A DNA stretch of 64,000 bases from Tulasnella sp. 424 (lineage: Eukaryota > Basidiomycota > Agaricomycetes > Cantharellales > Tulasnellaceae), in NCBI GenBank assembly GCA_019633425.1, contig WSUB01000055.1, positions 124,001 through 188,000 on the forward strand. The letters are read 5' to 3'. This document shows, piece after piece, positions 23,622 through 35,950 of the stretch. Made by a program: the position numbers and the translations under genes. The stretch's first letter is position 1, and each line of letters starts with the position of its first letter. The notes beneath the pieces were generated by a model. That model did no database searches. It worked only from the letters and a program-made list of their open reading frames with translations, and had not been told where the DNA came from.

Positions 23622-26600
23622 ATGTCCTACGAATCAACAAACTCGCTACAACAATCAGGCCAAGCAAGCATATCTCGTAGCAATGCAGGAGGTTCTCTCG
23701 TTTCCAGTCGGCCGTTCCTGGCCCTCCTCAATCCTATGAACCGGCAGCATAGGGGCTATCAGCATCTCGCAGAAACGACGGTACAGGAAGAGGATGAAGG
23801 AGAAGAGGAACAGCAACTTGACCAACCAGGAACATCCTCTATGGCCGCCTCTCGGACACGCGGTGCGGGCTGGAGAGCAACCAACGAGGAGGCCCCAGAA
23901 TCGCACGAGCTGCGCGTCACTTCGCCTCAGCCATTCAACAAAGACGGTGGTGAAAGGGACCCAGACCTTACGGAACCAGAGGACGAAGGAGATGTCCCAA
24001 CGAGTTTCTTTCTCGAATCCACTTCAACTCGAGACCGAAAGAAAGCCGCGCGGGCTAATAAAACGGTTGCAGAATCAGCGACGTCCTCGCCAAAGAGCCG
24101 TTCGTCCAAGCGGTTCCGGCGCACCCGTGTCAAGGACTCAGCGTACCCCAATGCAGAACGTCTTTCTAAGCCACCACGACCTTCGGAGCTCGACGATAGG
24201 CCTATCATGGAGGAGGACCAGGCAGGAACAGCGACTGCTTACGCGACGACACGTCCCCAACAAGGCTTGGACGACTATCAGAAAGCAATGTGGAACTGGG
24301 TCAACGTTTACAACTTGGACGCTTACTTACAAGAGGTAAACTATATTCTAAAATCGCTGGGGTGGAGGAGGGCTGACGTCAACCTGAACAGGTGTACGCG
24401 TACTACACGGGCAAAGGAATCTACTGCATCGCTTTATCCCGAGGATTGAACCTGCTGTGAGCATATACCTCCGACTGAGAGTCATACCAAGCACGTTTGA
24501 TGACCATTCTTGGATTCAGGACAGTGGGATTTGTTATCGGGTTCTCCACATTTCTACTCGGCTGCGTTGATTACTCGAAAGTACACAAAGACGGCACCGG
24601 CCAACTACACGATCTCATTATACCTAACTGTGTCTCCCGGTACGCTCGGAATCCCGTCTTTAGTGTTGTCGTTGGATCTCGATCTGACTGTCAATTTGCC
24701 ACTTCAGCATTTCCGGATTCTCCCTTCTCCTATTCATCTGCTTCACCATCTTCTACGTCATTCAGATCATCGATTTCGTTGGAGGGATCGTTCGCCTCAT
24801 CGATATGTACAAATTTTACACCTATCTCTTGAATATTCCTGATGTAAGTTGCGTCACCTCCTCACTCAGCACGTAACTTACTTTCATACGACACACAGGG
24901 CGACATCCAAACGATTGCATGGCCTGAGGTTGTCAGACGAATAGGCCAGATTCGAGACCAAAACCCAGGAACCGCTCTCTCATCCGCCGCCAACGCCCTC
25001 GATGCGTCTGCGCTCCACCACTCCAACTCCCCGCCCACAGCTTCCCTCGACGCGCACGACATTGCCAACCGCATAATGCGGCAAGAGAATTATCTTATTG
25101 CCTTATTTAACAAAGACATTTTGGATCTGCGGGTACCGTTGCCTCCCATCTTGGATCGGTTTTTTGGCGGTTACTTGAATCGAGGCAACACCTTGACGAG
25201 GGCTTTGGAGTGGAATTTGCGGTATTGCTTGATGGGACATTTGTTTGATCGAAGCGGGAGAGTGAGGAAGAGTTTGTTGAAGGAGAAACACCCCACGAGG
25301 GAGATTGAGCTGTAAGCAGCTCGAGATACCATCGGAGATTTGCCCGTGGACTGACGGCTTCTTAACTAGTCTGAAGCGCAGGTTCCTCTTCATGGGTGTC
25401 GTCAATGCTGTATTTGCACCATTCATCGTACTCTATCTCCTCATGTACTCATTCTTCCGGTACTTCGAGGTGGGTGAGCTCGTGGCTTCAAAGGCTCTTG
25501 TGGACCGCTGAATTCTTTTCTCTTAGGAATACCACAAAAACCCTTCGTCGATCGGAGGAAGGCAATACACGCCCTATGCCGAATGGAAGTTCAGAGAGTT
25601 CAATGAGTTGCCCCACTTGTTCCGCCGGCGATTGAACGAGTCGTACCCTGTGGCCAGCGAATACATTGATCAGTTCCCTAAGGAGAAAGTGGCTCTTGTC
25701 ATGCGGTTCGTAATCTATGACCTTTAGCCGTCTCAAATGGGTTGGCGCTGATTCTATGACCACTCACAGATTCGTCGCGTTTATCGCTGGTTCATTTGCA
25801 GCCGTACTGGCCGCTGCAACTTTGGTCGACCCTGATATCTTCCTCCATTTCGAGATCACCCCTCACCGCACCGTTCTGTTCTACCTCGGTCTTTTCGGTT
25901 CGATCCTCGCTGTGGCAAGGGGCATGGTACCCGACGCACATAGGGTGTTTGATCCAGAGATGTTAATGCGGGAGGTCATCAGTCAGACGCATTACATGCC
26001 CACGGAGTGGAAGGGCGAACTTCACTCTCAAAAGGTACGAATCATCAACGTCAAGTGGTGATTCCTGACTGATGAGTTTCTCTGTTGGTGTTTCTCTGAA
26101 AGGTTCAAGCCGACTTCGGCCGACTCTTCGAAATGAGAGTGACGATCTTTGTGCAAGAACTCCTTTCGGTAGTTTTGACTCCGTTCGTCCTGTGGTACTC
26201 TCTACCACAAAATGCACCGGCGATCATCAACTTCTTCCGAGAGTTTACGGTCCATGTGGAAGGGTTGGGGTATGTGTGCAGTTTTGCCGTGTTCGATTTC
26301 AAGAGGCACGGGAACGTCAACGTAAGAAACTCCCGAATAGTGCAAACCCGGACTCCACTGACACCCGTTGTGTACCCTCACCTTTAGTTCGGTGCTCCGA
26401 CGGAACAGCAAGACGAACGATTGATGTCTAATCAGGGCAAGATGGAGAAGAGCTTCTTGAATTTCAAGGTCGGTCTAGATTGCTTGCGTTAACGTGGTTC
26501 CTTGTACTAAGACGTTTCCTCTGTCCTAAGGCTGCAAATCCCGAGTGGAACCCTACTGACCCTGCTGGCTCTGCATACCTGACCAGAATGGAACACTTCA

Positions 26601-27100
26601 ACCAACAGCTAGGGTGGACATCGCCTACAAGATTGCGCCAACAACGATCGCAGACAGGAATCGGCGGACGCCTAATCCGCCAGAACACGCCCGTCTTCAT
26701 ACATCCCAACGACACGCAGTTCCTGTCCAGCGTCCATGCAAACCAACAAGGGAGCGGAGCGGTTGCGGCGAACGAAATCAGGTTGGCAGAGAAGGCTGCG
26801 ATGTACGATAGGGCACTGCAAAAATCCGTCAGCGCTGCGCGGAGGAAGCCGGTGATTGCCCCATTGACACCTGCGAAGGGGAAGGAACGGGAGGCCGAGG
26901 AGGAGGATAGCGATGAAGATGCGAGAAAGAAGCCTGAAGATATCGAGGAGAGCGAGCTCGGAGATTCATATGTCCATGGAGTGAGGACTCGCGGACCGAG
27001 AGAATCGGAATATTTGGAGGAAGAGGAGGAAGCTCAAGAAGGAGGTGTGATGGGGTTGTTGGCACAGATATACAACAATCAGCGAAGGGCGATAGGATGA
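23622..27100 (+). CDS. ATG9: ATG9, autophagy lipid scramblase
   Basis: Atg9 is a multispanning membrane protein of Golgi-derived vesicles that seeds autophagosome formation and scrambles lipids. A long disordered, Ser- and acid-rich N-terminus is followed by the family core: [16 protein letters not shown], the first transmembrane segments ([19 protein letters not shown]), [32 protein letters not shown], and [21 protein letters not shown]. The tail is acidic and disordered, ending YNNQRRAIG. At least eight introns are visible, for example GTAAAC near 24334. The start is uncertain: 23622 is the first in-frame ATG, but similar low-complexity sequence continues upstream to about 23500 in the same frame without an ATG. 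An upstream exon, or the ATG at 23471, cannot be excluded. Confidence 0.93.
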
Positions 27101-27285
27101 AAGAGTGTGTTTCTGTGGTAGCTGTATGTAGGAAGACGTGTCTAAATATTTTGATTTCGATGATAGTTCGTTGAGGTGCGCCGGCGCTGTGGATTGAGAA
27201 AGCATTTATGGATATATTTTCAACCAACAGCGAGAGTTAACAGACGCCCTAGCTTCGCAACAACAATTTAATAGATTCTTCAAAT

Positions 27286-28822
27286 TCAACCCCGGTTCAT
27301 TGTATTCCCAGAACCCTTCGGATTCCTATCCGTGAAGACCGCCCATTCCTCGTCCTTCTTCCTCTTTTCCTCACTCTTCTGTTCCCCGAAGATAGTACCA
27401 TCTTGCTCAGAGTCCATCTGGAGTTGTTCCGAGGACGTCGGTGCGTTCTGGGAAGCCGCGCTAAGGGAGGTAAAGTTCAAAATTGAGCGAGAAGTTCAAC
27501 CATATATCAGCCACATACCCTCCTCCTGTGATGATATTTCCTCTTCTCTTCTCCTCCTCCAAATATTCATCGATAGACATTGTCGGCAACCGGTGGTCGG
27601 GGCGGAAGACTTCAGCTTGCAGACGCGCTCGATCGGCCTGTTGCCCCGAGACGATCGTAAACGTGCGAAGAGGCTAAATAAATCAACGAGGCTCAGTTCT
27701 CAAATACACATCTAGACGAAACAGAAAGACTGCTCACTTTGCCCTGAGCGTCTAATAATGGGCCTTTCCCATCGGGTCCAGATCCTACGCCAGGGAGCCG
27801 GTCAAGCCTCCAAGACGCCGTGTCTGCCGCAGCCCCACTACTTCGCTCGGTTTGCGGAGGCCTAGGTGGTGGAGGGTTCCTAAGCGCATGCCGAAGCATT
27901 TCAACTTCTTGGTCGATCATCGTTAAATTCGAAATGGCTTGCGTCCAAATCAGTCGGAGCAATAGCAGGGTCATCTCGCGGACCATTTCGTCGTCTAAAT
28001 CGTCGTCGTCGTCGTCGTCGCCCGAGCGAGTAGGCCCGGGTAACAACGACGCGACGAGGTCAAAGTCATCGGGAAAGTCGCCAGCAGGACCTCCTTTCCT
28101 TTGTCTGAGAGCCTAGGAGGTGAAACAGTTCAGGAGAAATGGTATGAGAGGGAGAGGGCCCAAAACAGAAATCACCTTGATCCTATCCTTGATTTCCTTC
28201 TGTTTCCGACTCTGCGCTATCTTCACTTCTCTCCGCCGACCAGGATCCAAAGCAGCTGCCGCGTTGGGGTCGAATGCACTGCGGTCGGCATCAGATACGA
28301 TCTCGTAGTCGCTCAGTAATTTGAGGAAGCGCTTGAGCGATGCCTATTAGGTTCCCTCCAGCCTGAGCCCTCGTCTCCTCCTTAATGAACCATTAAGATG
28401 AAAAAAACAGACCTGAGACTCTGCTACAACGCGTAGTCGGTCCTCCGGATCGGATCCCACGTTGAGACGAGAATTGACCTCGGAGAGGGCGTAGGGAACG
28501 AAAAGGTAAACCATGTCCTTGGTGGCGAGGTCCTCCAAGGTTTCGTTTGCACTGAAAAGTGATAAAGCTGAAATGCGAGATGAAACATTCTTTAGATCTC
28601 TGATAGATGATTTGATGAGGTCCTATAGAGACGGTCGAACAGTTAGCGAGCTGCGCGGACGTTTTCCGCTCCTGGATTAGTCATTCCCCATACCTGAGTC
28701 TTTTCCTCAATCGTTGGTAGGTTGTAGGCTTCAGACGCGGACTCCAATGCCCTGCGAAAGAGCACAGGGAGAGAGATTCCTTGGTCTTGACCTTGAGCGG
28801 TGGTGGTTGAAGGATCGGCCAT
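27286..28822 (-). CDS. TAP42: TAP42/alpha4-family regulator of type 2A phosphatases
   Basis: The protein starts MADPSTTTAQGQDQG at 28822 and ends at TGA 27286-27288. The N-terminal half is helical, as in the alpha4 TPR-like domain (LPVLFRRALESASEAYNLP..., LATKDMVYLFVPYALSEV). A basic helix (RRREVKIAQSRKQKEIKD) follows, then a run of Asp encoded by GTC/GAC triplets (about 28000-28025) and the diagnostic C-terminal LPTMSIDEYLEEEKRRGNI with a GGG. Tap42 binds PP2A-like catalytic subunits and acts downstream of TOR in the cytoplasm. Introns are recognisable at about 28696-28621, 28412-28347, 28168-28115 and others. Its start is 114 bp from the divergent DUF6535 gene. Confidence 0.92.
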
Positions 28823-28936
28823 TTCGGGAGATCCGTGATTCGGAGTGATGTCACAGCGTGACTTTTCACCGCCGACCCCTATTTGCACCCGTAACCACCT
28901 CAGACACCACCCATCAAAAATTGGGAAGTGGAATCC

Positions 28937-31569
28937 ATGAATGCCGTTACACAAAACCCCGTCAACGCGTCTGTATTCGAGATCCCAGATCCTCCTGAAG
29001 AGTTCGGTCAGGACGGCGGCAAGTTCTATCGAGCCTACGATACCCTTGCGGAGGAAATCGACGACGATATGACAAAGAGTCTCAAGGAGCAGCTCGATGG
29101 AATGCTCATTTTTGTAAGCCTATGAAATTCCACTCGTGATCCTCACTCGTTCGGCTCATCACGGTTTGTCCGACAGGCGGGTCTCTTTGCAGGTGTCAAT
29201 TCTGCATTCCTCGTTCTCACCCTCCCTCTTCTATCAGCCTCCCCTGCGGACGACACCAACGCTCTGTTAGCGCAGAATAACGCAATTCTCTTACAGTTGG
29301 TGTCGGGGAGGAACGATTCTACTTCTCTCGATTCCACCCTACCCTCCGCGTCGTTCGCTCCCTCAGGCGCGATTCTCGGCGTGAACGTCCTGTTCGCACT
29401 GAGCTTGGCATTTGCAATTATTTCATCATTCCTGGCGGTTCTAGGCCGCCAGTGGCTGGTCTACTACCGCAAGCGTGGTGGCGGTGGTCCGGACCGCCAG
29501 AGATGGGAGCAGCTCAAGAGGTTTCTGGGTGCCGAGCGGTGGGGGCTCGAGCTGATTCTCGACGACATCCTTCCCTCCCTTTTGCAGACAGGTCTCGTCA
29601 TGTTTTGCATCTCCTTCATCACCTACCTCAACACTCTCGACGCCACGCTCTCCAAGGTGGTCGGGGTGCCTCTGTGCACGGGGCTTGCATTCTTTGTTGG
29701 GAGCGCAGTGTGCCCGTTGTGGGACAGGTTCTGTCCATTCCACAGTCCTCTGTCACATCTTCTTCATTGGATTTCCTCCTTACTATCACGGATAGCTAGG
29801 GGTTTAACAACCTTGACAAGGCGTCAGACTACCTTGAGGAGGTTTCCGGGGGGTTATGGGGAGCAGCTTTTGCGACGGCAAAGACAAGAAGCCTTGGTCA
29901 AACGTTGGTTTGGTTGGGTGAAACTAATAGCTCGCCCATTTAATCGGCCATTCAGCATTATCAACGCTACTGTCAAGAAATGGTTCCATCCTTTCCGACG
30001 GGTCCGGCAGGAAGAAGATTTGCAATCTCTGCAAGTCATAGCAGTCCAACGTACCATCTACACCTCGGAAGACCCCGCGACTCTTCTGCACGCCACTGCA
30101 AATATTTTATCAATCACTGATTTGGACCAGCTGAAACAATTATGGAGCGATGAGCTATTTCGCGAACGCTTCCTTGAACTGCGGAGCACCTCCTATACAC
30201 GTGCGACGCAATTGCGAGGACGTGATCAATTTGACTTTGCCGCATCTGCAGCGCGTTTGTATCTAGCTGCAGCAACCCATATTCTTATATCCATCCACAG
30301 CCCCGAACATTCTTCATTTGGCCCGCTCCTATCCTTTGAGAGGATGGATGAAACAAACGGTCCCTGCATCCGGGTTCCTCAAAACGGGCTTGCAGGCTCC
30401 TCCCCCCTTCTTATCATGGCATCTTTTCCTTCCTCATTTCTTTCAACATTTCGGCTCGCTAGTAGCGATGACCGAGTAAGAGACTTCTACGCCTATCTTA
30501 ACGCCTGTTGCATAGTGTCAAGCAGACAGCGCTGGAGGCAGCTTTCTCTTCTATCTTGGATGGTTTCGCAGCTTCCACACCTTCGACTGTTCATCTCTCC
30601 ATCCAACTCCGAACTAAAATCTTTAACGAAAGCTTATCTAGGGTGCGTGACCGATACTCGAACATGACGAATTGGAATGCAAATGATTATTAACGTAGGC
30701 TACCTGACACCGCTCGCGTGAATTTGGAGTCAGCATTCACGGCGCTCTCAAACCCCGGAAGCGAAGACCTGCTGGATCGCGACAGTGTCCTGATCAACCT
30801 ACTACGGTGCTGGCTCCAAATACTCGGTGACAAGGAAGCTCGGGGGGACATAAAGCCGGAGGACCTGTTCAAATTGTTGGCAACGTGTGAGACGGCCCTG
30901 ATAAGCGTTCAATCGTCTCCAGAAGGCAGACAAATCCGGAGAAAGCTGCGCATTTGTGGGAAAACGACAATCAACGACTTCCTACCAAAGCTCGATGCCG
31001 ACTATGCGAGGTAGGTCCAAGTCCAAAATCCGAAGTTGATGTTAACAGTTAATCTGAATCTCCCTAGCATTCCGTGGAGTATCCTCGACGCGCTCAGTGT
31101 CTACTTTGAAGGGTTACTGGGCATTGCTCGAAAAGGAAACCAAGTTCCCGAAAACGAAGATCTCGACGTCCTTCGAATATATTCTCCATTAATGCAACAA
31201 ATTTTCCTTTACAAACCACACTTCTGGGAGGGTGTTTCCTCCTTCACCCTCCTTGGAAGCCATTTCCCTGAAGAGCTTCTGAAGAGGCGCACTGCCGTCC
31301 GACAAACGTTCAACAGTTTTGTGTCGGAAGTTGATAAAATATTTTGTCAAGTGCATGTCCGTAGCCCTCTCCTGACAGAGTCTATCTCGCGATTTATGGG
31401 CCCTAATCTTCACAGAATAACGCTCGATCAATCCGAGACCCTGAGTCCTCTTGGTGCCACTGGAGGGAGGAACGATGCATCGTTGCTATCTATTCTTTAC
31501 CGTGAGTCTTCTGGCGCAGTTTCCGGAACCCGTACCGACTTCGATATTGACCCATACGAAAAGGCCTGA
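28937..31569 (+). CDS. DUF6535 multipass membrane protein
   Basis: The start MNAVTQNPVNASVF is followed by DPPEEFGQDGGKFYRAYDTLAEEIDDDM, then two hydrophobic spans (FAGVNSAFLVLTLPLL and VNVLFALSLAFAIISSFLAVLG). RQWLVYYRK and two further spans (about 29600-29730) complete the pattern of the DUF6535 domain, which is common and expanded in Agaricomycetes. The long C-terminal half is soluble, helical and not recognised. Introns: 29114-29176, one with GTGCGT near 30643 and one with GTAGGT near 31012. The stop is at 31567-31569. Function is unknown in the family. No lesions are seen. Confidence 0.85.
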
Positions 31570-31589
31570 TGAGCCAGATCTAGAACCTG

Positions 31590-31740
31590 CTCCTCCGATC
31601 CGTATCCATGTCCCGCATCATTTGAATATAGGGCTCCTATCGAATCGGATCGGACTGGACCGGATGGAAATCCGTCGACTTGGAGGTATTTTCGAGGGCG
31701 ATCCGGATCCGAGGCTCGGACATCCGATAATCTGATTCAA
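31590..31740. repeat. patch rich in CCGAT/ATCCG-type hexamers
   Basis: In about 150 bp the motifs ATCCG, CGGAT, TCGGAT and their complements recur around a dozen times (for example near 31597, 31650, 31690 and 31730), in both orientations without fixed spacing. Such degenerate arrays may be old satellite or protein-binding clusters; the nature is unknown. Confidence 0.45.
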
Positions 31741-31791
31741 TCCGTCGGATGCTGTCCTTATGACATAGAGCCTCAGTCTCGATTATTAGGA

Positions 31792-32050
31792 TCAACGGTT
31801 TCTTTTAAGTACACTTTGAGCTGTAGCCTCAGCTAAATGCTTTTCTAATAGTAATTCAGCTCTGTATGTTATGAGTAAGCGAATGGTTTCAGCCGAGAGA
31901 GATGCTCGCCACAAAGACATGACGTTACGGCCAATATTTAGGCAGCGCTCAATGCTCACAGACGAGCCAAGAATTGCCAAGAAGTCCCAAGCCATTCGAG
32001 ACAGCCGAGGGTATTTAGATTGGCCGGTAACCTGCGGGATTAGGAAGTTA
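31792..32050 (-). pseudogene. hAT transposase relic (C-terminal dimerisation domain)
   Basis: Minus-strand reading gives KYPRLSRMAWDFLAI, SSVSIERCLNIGR and LSAETIRLL, matching the hAT dimerisation domain (usual pattern: YP.L..MA.D.L.IP.TS...ER.FS.GR). The frame is short and no upstream catalytic part is found, so this is a decayed fragment. Confidence 0.75.
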
Positions 32051-32653
32051 ATGGACGGTCATTGAAGTCATCAATGTTGCATAAACTAAGGCTCTGTGAG
32101 AAACCCACCCGGACTTTCTAACGGTGTTTCTAACTCGATGTTTGAAACACCTGTGTTAGAAACCGGTGTTAGAAACACGTTGCAGCAGGCATCGTTCGCC
32201 CAAAATGCGATAGGTGCATCAGGCAGTGAAGAAGGGTATTGAGCTGCCCGCTGTATGGCGTCATAAGCAGCGTTGTGTGCAGAAAGCGGTAGCAACGTAA
32301 GCTGAGAGGCAGCCATGGCGATACTACCGAGAGAGGAAGGGACAGCAGGATGGGGAGCCACCGGGGATCCTTGAGTTGCAAAAGCTGAGAGAGATTACGC
32401 AACGTCAGGGAAACATTGAGCTCCTAATTGCCCAGACAGAAGATAGCCAGGATCAACCTTCCCGTCGGCATATGAGTATTCTTCAAGGAAAAGTTACTTG
32501 GGATCATAAGATCGAGATGGAATTTTTCGAGGTGGAGACCTGGTCCAAGCTGCGCTGTGGCCAGGAATAATGGCATCATATTCCCGAAACAATCCAGAAT
32601 GAATATACACAACAATTATAGTAGTTACAAAACCGCAATAGCGCGCAACACGA
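32051..32653. other. intergenic region with short inverted repeats
   Basis: GTGTTTCTAAC (about 32124-32134) recurs inverted as GTTAGAAAC-type motifs at about 32155 and 32168. They may be termini of a small non-autonomous DNA element. A minus-strand open frame of 92 codons (32086-32361) shows no recognised domain. Nothing else is seen. Confidence 0.4.
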
Positions 32654-34282
32654 CTAGATCATAACTTCATCCCCTCCCTTCATATCCAAGGCTCGCAGCT
32701 TGATAAACACGTCCGTCCCAAAGCGGTAGAGCGACACAAGCTCAAGGCCCGATCCTCCGCCAAAGTATGATGCATAAAGCCGTGCAAGGGGCAACCTAAT
32801 GAATAACGGAGACATCCTTTCAGCAACAGCGTTCACGCCGAAACCTTAGCCGACCTTAACTCACCCATACCCCAACCCAGCAATGCTACCCAACCCAGTC
32901 TGCAAACCCTTGCCTGTGATTTCTCCAAACAAGCTCCCTGCACCACTAGCGTCGCCAATAGCAGCAATGCCACCCACGTGCTGGGCGGCATAAGGGCCTC
33001 CGTCCAGTCCGTCGTCTCCTGTGGGTGACAACGCGCCCTTGGAGTCTGCCGTGGTAAAGGCGTAAGAGAAGATTTTCTTCATGTTCGCGGGAGAGACTCC
33101 TCCGCCTTGGTCGCGAATTCTTATGGACATGTATGCTGGGCGTTGTGGTGAGGGAGGTAGGAGAGAAGATGCGATGGTGACAACGACAGGAGGAAGTGGG
33201 CCCGGGTTGTCGTGATGGTGCTCGACAGTAGCACGGTACGAGTTCTTCAGTACCTCTACGGAATGAGAAGGATGAATTAGTCGTACGTCGTTAACTTGGA
33301 CAATGTTCTCCTACCGGTCAGAATGTACTCAAGATGCACGGGGACGTAAGGGAAAGTTGCGTCCAAGTCTCCCTCCAACACCAGCCTGGGACTTGTTCCA
33401 AGGGTCGCATCAGAGAGCTCCGAGACGAACCGTGCACACATAGTTATCATTTCCTTAGGAGATGTCTTCTTGTTGACGATTCCGAACTCTCGGGTGGTTG
33501 CCCCCTCTTCCTGAGGTGCCCGAAGAGCATGCGAAACGGCAATGTGCTGTTCAGCAATCAACCTTACGGCAATCCGACTTCGGATGATCTCGTCGAGGAA
33601 TGCCGAAGTGGCAGCAGGTGTAATGTACCGTGCGCTCTCTCTAAAGCCTATTGTTGAGGTGCAAGGTTAGCAAATCGACGTTGACGTAATTGACACCAGG
33701 ATCACACCTTTCGCCAGGACTGGAATGTCGTCTGAATGCGCATCGACAAGTGACTCCAACCGGTGCGTGAACGCCCGGTTCTCCTCGATGGTTCTAGGAG
33801 CGGGATATTTCGCCAGAGCCTATGCGGTCAGAAAAAAAGGGGGAAGGTCTATCAGCCTTGAGGTCCCCACCTGAGCTTTAGCGTTGACGTCAGGGTCTTG
33901 AACTCACACTGAAGCTCCGTTGGTACAGCTCGTGTAACCGAGCAATGAACGGGTTCGTGCCCACAATGAAGGGCAAGCAGTCTAGAGACCTAACTCTCTG
34001 TGCCAGCCGCTTTGGGATTTCGCTGAGAGTGAAGTGCGCTGAAGCCACAACGGACTCGGGTGAAAGCTGCTCGCCGAACGAAAGGACGGTTTGCAGAGGA
34101 ACGGGTTGTGGCGTAAGGTTTTCGTAGGTCTGGAGGAGTGAAAGGGTTTCCGCGGAAGGCGGAAGAGGCGTCCGGCGGTTGTAGCTTCCTGTTGCCGTTG
34201 ATGAGAGGCGCACTGACACGGTTTGGAAGTGTCTCCCATGTGCCATAGGGCCTATGCTCCGCCTCCGAAGTACTGTGGACAT
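32654..34282 (-). CDS. mitochondrial pyruvate/branched-chain ketoacid dehydrogenase kinase
   Basis: This is a GHKL-type protein kinase that phosphorylates and switches off a mitochondrial 2-oxoacid dehydrogenase. The N-terminus (MSTVLRRRSIGPMAHGR...) is Arg/Ser-rich, as in matrix targeting peptides. Family features: the N-terminal helical domain (PQPVPLQTVLSFGEQLSP, RLAQRVRSLDCLPFIVGTNP), the N-box LTEVLKNSYRATVEHH, the G1 box RIRDQGGGVSP, and the G2/G3 region (GLGYG/LPLARLYASYFGG). An Ala/Gly-rich insert lies between G1 and G2. Introns are at about 33901-33830, 33707-33648, 33292-33256 and 32866-32805. Whether the substrate is PDH or BCKDH cannot be decided from sequence alone. Confidence 0.9.
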
Positions 34283-34706
34283 TGAAAACGTTCAGAGGGT
34301 GGTGCTATAGATAACACTGGGTCGTGTGAGGAACGTCGTATGCCGCAGGTTGGGAAAGCTTGATGAGGCTTTTCGCTTGTGACGTATTCGGATGGCAAAC
34401 CACCAGTGCCTGAGGGACCTTGCGGGCGGTGGTGAAGAGGGAGGAGGAAATGCGAACGTTCAAGTATTGAAAACGAGGGGACCAAAGGACGGGACAAGAC
34501 TGGGGCAAGGAAGGAACTTGTGCGAGTTTGAGCAAAGAGCAAACACCTGACCCATGACTCTCTGTCACGTGGATCACAAAGTCCCCGTTAGCGGCGTCTT
34601 CCCTGGTTTCTCTCTGGACTGCTTTCGAACGTCACCAAGCCCCCCTTAGAATTACGCTCCATACCAACACACATTTAGACGAACCCCATTAACGAACTCC
34701 TCAAAC
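34283..34706. promoter_or_regulatory. divergent promoter region of the kinase and Rab6 genes
   Basis: A 424-bp spacer between two divergent starts. It contains a CACGTG E-box at 34566-34571, a possible bHLH-factor site. No gene is seen. Confidence 0.4.
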
Positions 34707-35725
<1,019 letters not shown>

Positions 35726-35950
35726 CCGAGTCGTTGGTCACCTTGTTACATTGATGGGTATCTACATACATAGTACGTCCCGTTCAAATATCACATAGAA
35801 TCTCCCTGCTGACTTGTCATAGGTCTTGTATCCAATCTATTTATAACCCATTAAAGATTTGATCTTCAACATACCTCGCTCGAACCGGTCACGTGGGGAA
35901 TTGGAACACTAACTGATGGGCTGGAAAGTCACCTGTCCCTCTTGCTTTCA

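Noticed and set aside
32086..32361. Minus-strand 92-codon frame
   Set aside because: Looks protein-like in part but has no recognisable domain, splice context or clear start; not called as a gene.
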